Of a stretch of DNA of 64,000 nucleotides, positions 17,898 to 26,189 are shown in pieces (the stretch's first letter is position 1; each line of letters begins with the position of its first letter). Both the position numbers and the translations under genes were made by a program. The stretch lies in contig JASAON010001633.1 of NCBI GenBank assembly GCA_030849065.1, positions 62,001-126,000 on the forward strand, given 5' to 3'. A model generated the notes under the pieces. The model saw only the letters and a program-made list of their open reading frames with translations. It had not been told where the DNA came from and did no database searches. Source of the stretch: Jaenimonas drosophilae. Lineage: Eukaryota > Euglenozoa > Kinetoplastea > Trypanosomatida > Trypanosomatidae.

Positions 17898-19973
17898 TTA
17901 TGAGTCGTGCGATTCACTCGTGGAGGATTCCTCAGATCGCAGAGCATGACTTCTCCACGCATTCTGCACCGTGAAGGCCGCATCCTCGCGCATGATGCGC
18001 GTTCGAAGTACATCGCGGATGCTCAACATGTTCTTGAAGCTGCGCTGCTTCGTCTTTTGGTGGTAGGCACCCCACGCGGCCTGAATGGTGAGGGCGGCAT
18101 CAATCTGAATAAGGTGAGTGTAGGAGAGCTGGCGTCGTGCGGCCACCCGCTGGAAAAACTTCTTCACGCCACGAATGTTTAGCGTCTTGCGCCGCCTCTC
18201 CGAGATGAAGTTAACTGCCTCCTGGACGGAAAATTTAGGTGGCGGGTTGAGCAGCACCTTTCGCTCGCGGTAGGCCCGACCAATGCGTTGGATGAGGTGG
18301 ATGCTCTCACAGTGATCCAGATAGTACTGCTTCCGGCACAAAAGGTCCTTCTTGAAGAAGCGCTCAATGGAATGAATGGCGAAACACTCACGCTCCTGCT
18401 TGTCAGCGAGGTAGCGCGCGCGACGAAGACGCACCAAGGTACGACGTGCCGTATAACAGCGGAAAGCACGCTGCATGGTGCAGGCCGCCTCCTTCCACTT
18501 CTGCATGAGTCGCAATGTGGCAAAGCGCCGCCATGCCGCTTGGATGCGAGCGACGAGGCTGAAGACGTGCGCCCGCTCCTTTGCTTCACGCAGTTCGGGA
18601 AAGCGCACCTCGCGCGCACGCTCGCGGCCGAGGCAGCCACGAAAACGTCGCTGAATTGTCGTGGCGGCGTAGTTCCGAATCTCAAGCTCCGCCTCCTCCT
18701 CAGCCCGCCGCGCCGCCCTCCGCTTCGTGATGATGGCATTCACTTTGCTCACGAAGAAGTGCATCGCCTTGAGGGTGCGTGCAGCCGCATCATCATTCAC
18801 GTTCTTCTCCCAATTCATCTTTAGGGCGGTGTTCCACTCCATGCGGGCCTCATCCTCGGCGGCAACACACTCGAGGAAGGCCAACCGACGCGCAAGACGC
18901 ATGCGCGAGGCGGTCTTGCGGGCCAAGTACATGCGGAAGGCTTGCTGGATGCGTAGGGCAGCACTCTCGTGGCGGTGTGTGCGGTGCGGCCACGAGTGCT
19001 GAATCCACTCATGCACCTCTTCACTATGTTGGTAGTCACTCACGACAAGAATCTGCCGACGCAGCTGCAGGCCGTGTGGCCCTGGTTGTTCGCCAACCTG
19101 AAAATTCTTCCACAAGCGACGTTGGTGCTCCTTTTCGTTGGTTTGGCGGTGCCCACCGGGCGGGGTGAGGAAGTCCTCCTCCGTCGTGTAGGAAGATACC
19201 TCGCGGCTCTTGGAGAGCTCATCTCCCATGAGCTGCTGCATCTCCCGCTTCAGGTTCTGCACGTATTGTTGGCGGCTGCTCTTTGCCCGCTCCGCGCTGT
19301 TCCAAAAGATGCTCTGCGTGTCGAGGTCGGTGGCGCTGGCGTCAGGGTGATCGCGCGACCACGCACTCATCAATACGTTGTTGTTGTTGTTGTTGTTGGC
19401 ATCCTTGGCCAGGCCCTCCTCACCGTACCAATCAGCCTTGACAACTCCAATTTCGTGTGCCGCCTTCTTCTTGGGCCGCACCGGGGCGAGCTCATCCACC
19501 ATGTTGAAGGTGGCGAAGAAGTGGTCGTTGATGTTGTGGCGGAGGAGGTAGGCCACGCTGGTGTCAAGCACCTCATCCAAGGTCTCCCACGGGTTGGTCC
19601 CGGCCGCCTCCTTCTCCACGAGTGAGTGTTGGCCATGCGCGTAGAGCGGGTTGGTGGAGAAGAGTGGCTCGAAGGTGCGGTAGGCAGTCAGGCGGTGAAT
19701 GAAGGCGTTGATTTGGCTCGTGGAGTTGGCCGTGGCGGTGGCAACGTACCGTTTTGTGTCGTGGCTAAGTCGGCGGGAGTCGCGGAAGTTACGAATGCGG
19801 ATCGATGATTTACGCTTTGGAAGGCCGCGCACGCTCGTGAGGCGAGAGTCCCGCAGCGAACGGCTGCTCGCGTCGCGCTCAAGAACAAAGTGTGTACGCG
19901 GGGGGCTTTGGCTGAAGGCCCCTGTTGGCTTAAACTGCGACGGCGGGGGAGCCGCAAAGGGTGCATCCATCAT
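17898..19973 (-). CDS. IQ-motif protein, likely calmodulin-binding
   Basis: The protein has 691 residues. At least seven IQ-like motifs lie in the C-terminal half (about residues 345-675): IQQAFRMYLAR, IQRRFRGCLGR, IQAAWRRFATLR, MQRAFRCYTAR, IQRIGRAYRER, IQAAWGAYHQK and VQNAWRSHALR. The region is rich in Arg/Lys and Ala and probably one long helix that can bind calmodulin or centrin-like light chains. The N-terminal half is basic and low complexity with an Asn run (GTT repeat on +, 19378-19398). No motor or catalytic domain is seen. Many such proteins in kinetoplastids are flagellar or cytoskeletal; that location is inferred. The start is the first of two adjacent ATGs (19973); the preceding frame lacks ATG. 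Confidence 0.8.
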   Translation of the reverse strand: MMDAPFAAPPPSQFKPTGAFSQSPPRTHFVLERDASSRSLRDSRLTSVRGLPKRKSSIRIRNFRDSRRLSHDTKRYVATATANSTSQINAFIHRLTAYRTFEPLFSTNPLYAHGQHSLVEKEAAGTNPWETLDEVLDTSVAYLLRHNINDHFFATFNMVDELAPVRPKKKAAHEIGVVKADWYGEEGLAKDANNNNNNNVLMSAWSRDHPDASATDLDTQSIFWNSAERAKSSRQQYVQNLKREMQQLMGDELSKSREVSSYTTEEDFLTPPGGHRQTNEKEHQRRLWKNFQVGEQPGPHGLQLRRQILVVSDYQHSEEVHEWIQHSWPHRTHRHESAALRIQQAFRMYLARKTASRMRLARRLAFLECVAAEDEARMEWNTALKMNWEKNVNDDAAARTLKAMHFFVSKVNAIITKRRAARRAEEEAELEIRNYAATTIQRRFRGCLGRERAREVRFPELREAKERAHVFSLVARIQAAWRRFATLRLMQKWKEAACTMQRAFRCYTARRTLVRLRRARYLADKQERECFAIHSIERFFKKDLLCRKQYYLDHCESIHLIQRIGRAYRERKVLLNPPPKFSVQEAVNFISERRRKTLNIRGVKKFFQRVAARRQLSYTHLIQIDAALTIQAAWGAYHQKTKQRSFKNMLSIRDVLRTRIMREDAAFTVQNAWRSHALRSEESSTSESHDS
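19378..19398. repeat. (GTT)n tract encoding Asn run
   Basis: Seven GTT/TTG units on + encode consecutive Asn residues in the IQ protein. Confidence 0.85.
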
Positions 19974-20204
19974 CCTGTCTAAGTGTTGGCTAATGTGTGT
20001 GTGTGTGAATCTGTAGCCACACACGTGTTGTGGTACGTCAGCACAGGCTTACGGAAGAAGGTGAGTTACACGTACGCCCCTTGGGCTAAGCAAAACAAGA
20101 ACAACAACAACAAGACGGAAGGAAGAATTAGTATATCGAGTTCGTGAGCACACAGACACACGCATGATGATGGTGATAGGAATGATATATCTTGATGTGG
20201 AGAG

Positions 20205-20597
20205 TTAGTCAGGCAGACGGCCACGTCGCTGGAGCCATTGTCGGTAGGCTTCCCGTGGCTCCCACGGCAGCGTGGAGACATCTACAGTGCCCCGCCGCTT
20301 CGCCAAGACCTGCTTCAGCGACGGTGATGGGGCCTCAGCGGAGCTCATCGATGCCGTCATGGCCGTCACGAGGTCCTGCGAGCATTGAGAGAGGGATGGC
20401 TCGCCAAATCCAATGATGCGTGTGTTGATGGCCTGCTTCGTGCAAATAGAGTAGCGCCACAACGCGGATGCGATGCTTGGCGGCTTGGTGGAGAGGCGTT
20501 CCTCAGGCGGGGCAAAGAAGGGGCTCTCCCCAACGGTCTTGGGGCTCAGAAAACTTGTGGAGGCCGACAAGACGGCAAAGGTGGAGTCTGCGGGCAT
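20205..20597 (-). CDS. Small hypothetical protein
   Basis: The protein has 130 residues. I do not recognise it. The start is well supported: ATG 20597 is the first ATG after a strong acceptor (T8, CTCTCTTCAG) at 20644-20646. The C-terminal 30 residues, with LPWEPREAYRQWLQRRGRLPD-like composition, are basic and aromatic and look conserved; the middle is Ser/Pro rich. There is no membrane segment. It sits between SDA1 and the IQ protein, with gaps of about 230-280 bases, which fits a real small gene in this unit. Confidence 0.6.
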   Translation of the reverse strand: MPADSTFAVLSASTSFLSPKTVGESPFFAPPEERLSTKPPSIASALWRYSICTKQAINTRIIGFGEPSLSQCSQDLVTAMTASMSSAEAPSPSLKQVLAKRRGTVDVSTLPWEPREAYRQWLQRRGRLPD

Positions 20598-20644
20598 CAC
20601 AAAGTTGTGCGTGATGAAGCACAGGACTCCTTCCTTCCTTGTTG

Positions 20645-20663
20645 CTGAAGAGAGAAAAAAAAT
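20645..20663 (-). promoter_or_regulatory. Predicted trans-splice acceptor for the small gene at 20597
   Basis: On the - strand, TTTTTTTTCTCTCTTCAG with AG at 20646-20645. The gene ATG is the first one after it. Confidence 0.7.
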
Positions 20664-20877
20664 CACAACAGTAAGAGATGTATGAGTCGGTACGTGAATG
20701 GGTAGCACAACATGAAAACGCCATGGTCATCATCCACGTTCGTGCTGAACCAACAAGAGTATGTGTGCGTGTGTGTTAATCGATCTTGTCAGTCCTGACA
20801 AAAACAGAAGATATTATTCTTAGTGAAAACAACGACAGTGAGAGTACGTGCGAGCACCTCCTTCAGCACGTGTGTGG

Positions 20878-23451
20878 TTATGCCTTCCAGCCACGCTTGA
20901 TGCGGAACTTGATGTCCTTCTTCTTCATCTCCTTCGCACGTGTGGCGCGATCGGCCACGGAGCTCTTCAGCTTCGTCGCCACACGCTGTGAGCGCTTCGT
21001 CATCTGGAAGAGCTTACCACGCTTGGAGTGTTCTCCGTGTGTGGAGTTGAGCTTGCTCTTCTTCTTCTTGCGGATCTCAAACTTGCTGGCAGCCTTGCGC
21101 AGCTCACGTGCGCGCTCAATCTTTTCCAGCTTGTCGAGCTCCTTCTTCTTCTCCGTGAAGTGCTCAATGTCCTGGCCAGTGAGGTCGGCAGAGATGCCGT
21201 GGATGAGGTCCTGGCGGCGCTTCTCGCGTGCATCGCGCTCCTTGCGCTTGCCACGCAGCGACAAGTGGCTGCCGCTCTGCGCCTGGAGCTGGCGAATCTT
21301 GGCGAAGTCCTCGTCGGTGAGGACGCGTGAGGAGGAGATGGAGGCCGCCGTCAGTTTGGAGCTCGTCACCGAGGGAGTGCGCTCAACACTGCGCCTCTCG
21401 CCAAGCTTGTCGGTGTCTTCGAACCAACCATCTCTGCCACCGGCGTTGGCCATGGCGGCAGAGAGTGATGCTGGCACTTCCTCCTCCTCGTCCTCTTCAT
21501 CTTCATCATCATCCTCATCCTCATCCTCATCCTCATCCTCTTCCAGCTCCTCATCATCGTCTTCATCATCATCCTCGCCATCTTCATCATCTTCATCCTC
21601 CTCCATGTCTGAGTCGGATGCCTCGACCCACTCGCCGCTCTCATCATCACTGGTGTCAATGACAATATTCGAGGAGCTGTCGGAGCCAGACGCCGCTTCT
21701 TCATCATCTTGCTCCTCCTTCTTCTCCACCTCCAGCCTGGCACGTTTGCGGGGGGCTTCCGAGCCGTTGGCGGGCACAAGTTGCGGGCATGCATCGTCTT
21801 GTGCATCGTCGTCGGACGCAACATCCACAAACTCACCCTCGACATCATCAGGATCAATCTCACTATCGCTGTCGGTCATCCATTCACCACTGCTGCTATC
21901 ATCCTCCTCATCATCCTCTGAGCTGCAGCACGAGGAGCACGCTTGGCTGCCCTCTTCATTCTCGTTGGCGGCGTTGTAGAGCAGCTCCAGCCCTGGGATG
22001 TCGGAATACACATGCTCCGCACCAAAGATGATCTTCTTGCCCGTCTCGGATGGGCCCGCTTTGCTGCCGCGGTACTTGGCCGGCAACAACTCTGGTTGAA
22101 CGTCGCGGTAGAGCTGAATCAGTGCACGGGCGGCCATCATCACACCCTTATCACCACGTTGATTGCGGTACTCGGCGAGGTCCTTGAGGAGGTCTTCGTT
22201 CATGGCCAGTGGCTGACGTTTGCATATTTCGCGAATGGTGTTGATGCCAACGGTGATGGAGTCTGGGGCAGAGCGATCCGACACAAAGTGGTTGGCGATG
22301 GACTTGACGAGGGGCTCAATCGCGTCGGGCGGCACCATGCGATGCACGCACATGGCGGAGAGGGCGAGGAGCTGCGTGGAGTGCAGCTGCGAGGGCTCCG
22401 CATAGCGCTCCAGAAACCCGTAGAGGGGCAAGTGCACCACCTCATGCTCCGACACCGTTCGGGCAATGACGTTGAGGTAGAGAATACGAATCTCAAACCG
22501 CTCCGACGTCTTTTGGAGTTTGGCGTGCAGACGCTCAACAAATTGTTGTGGGTCGCGAAGGAGTCGGATCGGGTCAACGTGCATTTTGGCTAGGGTTTCT
22601 TCTTCACGGTCCTTGTGGTACTTGCGTTGAATATCACGCACGTTGCGCTTCAGCACACGATCGCGCTTTGACGTCTTCTTCACAATCTTCAGCTTCTGCT
22701 TGAGCTTCGAGATGGAGCGGCCAGGGTCCTGCTCCTCTTCCTCATCATCCACTTCATCATCGAGAGATGAGATCTTTGGCATCTGGAGAAGGAAGAAGCG
22801 CAGCGCCGTTCGGAGAATGGCCTGGTGACGAGAGAAGCAGGCCTTGGTGAGGACCTCCACCGTGCGCTCATCGCACCAGACCCGACGACGGTACAAGTCA
22901 ATCATCACCATCTCCGCACACCGCGCCTGCACCGGGTCGTCCTCGGCCATCACCGAGAAGAGAAAGTTCTGGGCCTTCTTGTTGACCTGTGCCCCACCTT
23001 TAGCACCGGGCATATTCACCTTGCGGATGTCACTGACAATGTGGGAGAGGATGAGCTGGCGCATGTGCTTATCACGCTCCTGCAGAAGCAGAAAGAGGAC
23101 GGGAAATGTGTCATCGGTTGAGACCAACTCCTTCGAGCGGAGGAGGAGGAGCGACTTGACGAGGGCGGTGCGGAGGTCGGCGGGAAGACGATTGCCCTTG
23201 GAGCTGCGGAGGAGGTCGAGCACAATGCGCACCACGGCCTTGGATTCTTCTGGGAAGCAGTGGCTCACGTGGCAGACGAAGTTAAGGACGGCGATGTACT
23301 GCGGATTGGCCACACGTTGGGCAGCCACCGTGGCGCTTGAGGCCTTGAAGTGCTCCCACTGAGCGAGGAACTCCTCACGGTAGGACTCCGGATCTCTGCG
23401 GGTGCGGTTTTGGAGGAGAAGGAGGGTTCCCCGGAACGCGTTATCAGACAT
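20878..23451 (-). CDS. SDA1: SDA1-like ribosome biogenesis protein
   Basis: The protein has 857 residues. The N-terminal HEAT-like half matches SDA1/SDAD1: RGTLLLLQNRTRRDPESY near the start, then the QWEHFKASS, FPEESK and LLLLRSKE segments. A very acidic Asp/Glu/Ser middle (about 511-657) follows, then the basic conserved C-terminus with SDLTGQDIEHFTEKKKEL and a final KDIKFRIKRGWKA. SDA1 is a nucleolar factor for 60S subunit maturation and export. The start is ATG 23451, the first after CCTAAG at 23471-23472; upstream frame codons lack ATG. Its acidic region is encoded by a trinucleotide repeat at about 21480-21605. Confidence 0.92.
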   Translation of the reverse strand: MSDNAFRGTLLLLQNRTRRDPESYREEFLAQWEHFKASSATVAAQRVANPQYIAVLNFVCHVSHCFPEESKAVVRIVLDLLRSSKGNRLPADLRTALVKSLLLLRSKELVSTDDTFPVLFLLLQERDKHMRQLILSHIVSDIRKVNMPGAKGGAQVNKKAQNFLFSVMAEDDPVQARCAEMVMIDLYRRRVWCDERTVEVLTKACFSRHQAILRTALRFFLLQMPKISSLDDEVDDEEEEQDPGRSISKLKQKLKIVKKTSKRDRVLKRNVRDIQRKYHKDREEETLAKMHVDPIRLLRDPQQFVERLHAKLQKTSERFEIRILYLNVIARTVSEHEVVHLPLYGFLERYAEPSQLHSTQLLALSAMCVHRMVPPDAIEPLVKSIANHFVSDRSAPDSITVGINTIREICKRQPLAMNEDLLKDLAEYRNQRGDKGVMMAARALIQLYRDVQPELLPAKYRGSKAGPSETGKKIIFGAEHVYSDIPGLELLYNAANENEEGSQACSSCCSSEDDEEDDSSSGEWMTDSDSEIDPDDVEGEFVDVASDDDAQDDACPQLVPANGSEAPRKRARLEVEKKEEQDDEEAASGSDSSSNIVIDTSDDESGEWVEASDSDMEEDEDDEDGEDDDEDDDEELEEDEDEDEDEDDDEDEEDEEEEVPASLSAAMANAGGRDGWFEDTDKLGERRSVERTPSVTSSKLTAASISSSRVLTDEDFAKIRQLQAQSGSHLSLRGKRKERDAREKRRQDLIHGISADLTGQDIEHFTEKKKELDKLEKIERARELRKAASKFEIRKKKKSKLNSTHGEHSKRGKLFQMTKRSQRVATKLKSSVADRATRAKEMKKKDIKFRIKRGWKA
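21480..21605. repeat. TCA/TCC trinucleotide repeat encoding Asp/Glu
   Basis: An imperfect run of TCATCC and TCATCATCC units on + gives an uninterrupted acidic stretch in SDA1 on the - strand. Confidence 0.85.
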
Positions 23452-23470
23452 CTCGGCACACACACACACG

Positions 23471-23500
23471 CTTAGGAGAGAGAGGGTGAGGCGGAAAGAG
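23471..23500 (-). promoter_or_regulatory. Predicted trans-splice acceptor for SDA1
   Basis: A - strand run of CTCACCCTCTCTCTCC ends in TAAG (AG 23472-23471). The SDA1 ATG is 20 bases on, after a short GT repeat. Confidence 0.55.
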
Positions 23501-23684
23501 CGACTACACACACCGCGTTCGATGGTATCTCAAAGGTTGTGTGGATGAGCAACAACAAGAAAGAGAAGGGAAGGAGCATGAAAGAATATGGGCGGCAAGG
23601 TGACGATGCTCACATGAAGTTGAGGGAGGGGCAGGAGGAACAACACATCTGCGCAAACACGTGAGCAAATAGCCACATCACGGC

Positions 23685-24269
23685 TTATGACGAATGATCC
23701 GTTCGTAGACGACCGAGGCAAAAGCTGGAGAAGAGGGTCACCGACGAGGTGTGGTGAAACTGAGAGAAGACGGTGGCCATATCATCTCCACCAGCTCCTT
23801 CGAGGAGGACCGCCCCGCCAGGGTGTTGGCGGATGAACGCGCTCACATCGAGCACGTTGGAGTCAATCACGATCCACAAATCGTACTCGGTGGAGTGGCG
23901 AGCGACCTCCTCCACCGTGAAGAGACGCGATTGCGGGCAGCGAAAGTTTCCTGCTGCGGCAAAAAAATCAGCGACGGAGTCGGTCAAGGCAGCGCCGTTG
24001 TGGCCATCACCGGCTTTGATGGCGTCCCGGCTGGTTGAGGTGTGAGGGTCGTGCCGCCGATGGCTGTCTGGAGTGGTGAGAACGAGGAAAAGTGGGAGGA
24101 GTACCGCGATGAAGATGATCACCATGGCTGGGATTGATACCCGTGTGGCTCTCCTTTTGCGCGAGCCACTCGTTGCCTCAGGAGCTGCCACACCCTCATG
24201 TTGTTCTGGTTCTTGTACTTCCTGAAGATCCGCCGATTTGGAGGCTCCAGATGGCTCCGCTTCGGCCAT
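23685..24269 (-). CDS. Membrane-anchored cytochrome b5-domain protein
   Basis: The protein has 194 residues from ATG 24269; the codon used to extend it further is TTG. A single membrane segment (47-66, AMVIIFIAVLLPLFLVL) follows a basic RKRRATR stretch. The C-terminal b5 domain (about 110-190) begins LFTVEEVARHSTEYDLWIVI and has the haem motif HPGG near 147. The second axial His is in QFHH, 24 residues after the first, the same spacing as between His39 and His63 in animal b5. Usual tail-anchored b5 has the anchor at the C-terminus; here it precedes the haem domain. An electron carrier for a desaturase or other membrane oxidase is likely; the partner is unknown. Confidence 0.85.
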   Translation of the reverse strand: MAEAEPSGASKSADLQEVQEPEQHEGVAAPEATSGSRKRRATRVSIPAMVIIFIAVLLPLFLVLTTPDSHRRHDPHTSTSRDAIKAGDGHNGAALTDSVADFFAAAGNFRCPQSRLFTVEEVARHSTEYDLWIVIDSNVLDVSAFIRQHPGGAVLLEGAGGDDMATVFSQFHHTSSVTLFSSFCLGRLRTDHSS

Positions 24270-24424
24270 GATCAGCCCAAGCAAAAAGCTACTAAGTCAA
24301 GCATACGGCATTTGGGAAGGGGCGGTGGAAGTTGTCAGAGGACACACACATGATGAGCTGGCAAACAAAGTAGTTTGTGAGTAGATGAGAATCAGCACCT
24401 TCACTAACTTGTTGAGAGTTGTTT

Positions 24425-25279
24425 TCATGCGCGATGAGCGCCGTAGACGTGCACCACCAAGGCCGCGGCGGCCTCATTCCCAACCGCCTCACGCAAGGAT
24501 TGTCGAGCATCCTCCTCAGCTTGGCCACCCTCGGCAAGCTGGCAGATCTCGTGCACCAAGTGACGAATAGAGGTTGAGCTTGTGTTGTCTGCACACTGAA
24601 AGGTGGCAAAGTGGATGGAGGATGCATAGTGCGAGATATCCAGTGAGAGTTCCTCTCCCTCAACAATTTGACGCACCGGCGGGGAGGTCTGGAGTTGGTG
24701 TTGGAGGGAATCAACGGTACTGATCCCATCGGACTCCTCCTCACGTGCCACAACCGTCACATGGAAGTCCTCCAGCAGCGGGCGGAGGAGCTGAAGGGGC
24801 CAACATCCAGGCTTGTAAAAGCTCACGTAGATGTCTGCACCGCACACCAAACAGAGCCGCAGACGCTGCAGCTGCTCCACTTGAGCGGCCTCACGCTCCT
24901 CAAACCATGACTTGACGGCAGACTCAAGGTGCTTGAGGACGTAGTAGGTTCGTGTGTAGGTGGTTTGGAGGCACTCCCAACGATCCACTGCAAGCTGGTC
25001 GTGTGTGTCAAGCAGCGCATCGGCAATTTCTGCCCGTTGTGCTGCCGGATATAAACCTGGTTTCCCGTAGGCATCCGCCACCAACGACACAAACCCACCC
25101 AAGACGGTCCATGCGCCGCTTGCCTCAAGATGGTCCTTGGCGGTGCTAAACAAGGATAAGTGGGCACGATGAATGGGGTTAAAGGAGCCACAAATGGCCA
25201 AGACAACGGGCTGGCTTCCATCCGCGACAGAGCTCAGGGAGCGCAGCTTGCTTCCATCAAAGCGGTACGAAGAAGCCAT
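24425..25279 (-). CDS. NMNAT: Nicotinamide/nicotinate mononucleotide adenylyltransferase
   Basis: The protein has 284 residues. The nucleotidyltransferase signature GSFNPIHRAHL lies at 31-41, with the (H/T)xGH-like site as HRAH. The second nucleotide motif SSTSIR is near residue 232. Other NMNAT landmarks are present: KPGLYPAAQRAEIA, the DRWECLQ segment with the substrate-stacking Trp, and LCLVCGADIYVSF. The enzyme joins NMN or NaMN with ATP to form NAD or NaAD. The start is ATG 25279; the longer frame has no ATG. Confidence 0.93.
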   Translation of the reverse strand: MASSYRFDGSKLRSLSSVADGSQPVVLAICGSFNPIHRAHLSLFSTAKDHLEASGAWTVLGGFVSLVADAYGKPGLYPAAQRAEIADALLDTHDQLAVDRWECLQTTYTRTYYVLKHLESAVKSWFEEREAAQVEQLQRLRLCLVCGADIYVSFYKPGCWPLQLLRPLLEDFHVTVVAREEESDGISTVDSLQHQLQTSPPVRQIVEGEELSLDISHYASSIHFATFQCADNTSSTSIRHLVHEICQLAEGGQAEEDARQSLREAVGNEAAAALVVHVYGAHRA

Positions 25280-25490
25280 CTCAGCAGCAACGCACCTTCC
25301 TATGCGTGTGAAGTACGCCTCTGAACCTTGCACAAGAGATAGCAGGAAGAATGGACCAATGAGCACTCACTGATGACACACACAGACCACAGACCACACT
25401 TACACACACTCAGCAGTTTCGAGTTCATGATGTGTTTACCACAACTGTGATGAAGCCACTCACTTCCTAGTGTCGTTCCCGTTTGTTGTC

Positions 25491-26189
25491 TTAGACATCA
25501 GGAAGTACCTTCTCACGAATCATCTTCTGGAACTCCGCCTCCTGAGTCCGTGGAATACGAGGAAGATTGAGCTGGTAGGTCTCAACATTCTTGATGTACC
25601 AAATCTCCTTGCACAGAATGAAGTCGTCCAAGTCTTGACGTTCGCGAGAGGCCGCCATGTACGAACGCGTCACCTCCACTGCCACACCCGTGATACCTGC
25701 AGCCACCAGCAAGGGCATGCGATAGACGGTGTGCAGAGGGAGCACAAGACAGCCCGCTGCGCACAGAATGCCAGCCGGTACGGCACCGTTGAACTCCATC
25801 ACCTTGGCCATCCAGCGAGCAGTGAGCTCCTTCTCCTCGGGTGCAATCTCGTCATAGTCATAGAGACCAAAGTCTGTGATGGGCATGTAGTACTGCCGCT
25901 GGCGTATACGGCTTGGGTGAACGGGGGCGAGGCCGATGCGCTCCAGATAGGTGTAGGGCTCCTTCTCAGGACCATCGTACACATTGCTGGAGCTACCTGA
26001 GCGTAGTAGGTAGTCGGGGGCGTTATCCAGACGAATGTTGTGCAATGTTCCACCAAATCGCTGCAGCTCCTTCCGCTCCTTCTCTTGTGCAGCAAGTACA
26101 TCCAGCTGATCACTGTAGACCACACCAGGAATGGATCTTCCCTCTGCATCCGCAAAGAAGCCCTGACACCATCTCCATAGTGCCGACAT
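25491..26189 (-). CDS. Conserved-looking membrane protein of unknown function
   Basis: The protein has 232 residues. I do not recognise the family. A hydrophobic hairpin lies at about 138-180 (VPAGILCAAGCLVLPL, then LLVAAGITGVAVEV), flanked by charged, Tyr-rich segments such as ITDFGLYDYDEIAPEE. The C-terminus ends in a basic amphipathic stretch. The composition resembles kinetoplastid mitochondrial inner-membrane subunits, but there is no clear presequence, so location is a guess. The start is ATG 26189; the codon before it is TTG. The upstream gap of 1.86 kb is the presumed 3' UTR of the amino-acid transporter and 5' UTR of this gene. Confidence 0.65.
   Translation of the reverse strand: MSALWRWCQGFFADAEGRSIPGVVYSDQLDVLAAQEKERKELQRFGGTLHNIRLDNAPDYLLRSGSSSNVYDGPEKEPYTYLERIGLAPVHPSRIRQRQYYMPITDFGLYDYDEIAPEEKELTARWMAKVMEFNGAVPAGILCAAGCLVLPLHTVYRMPLLVAAGITGVAVEVTRSYMAASRERQDLDDFILCKEIWYIKNVETYQLNLPRIPRTQEAEFQKMIREKVLPDV

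Noticed and set aside
21480..21605. Possible CRISPR-like or satellite array
   Set aside because: Units are 3-6 bases, in frame within SDA1 and encode acidic residues. There are no spacers.
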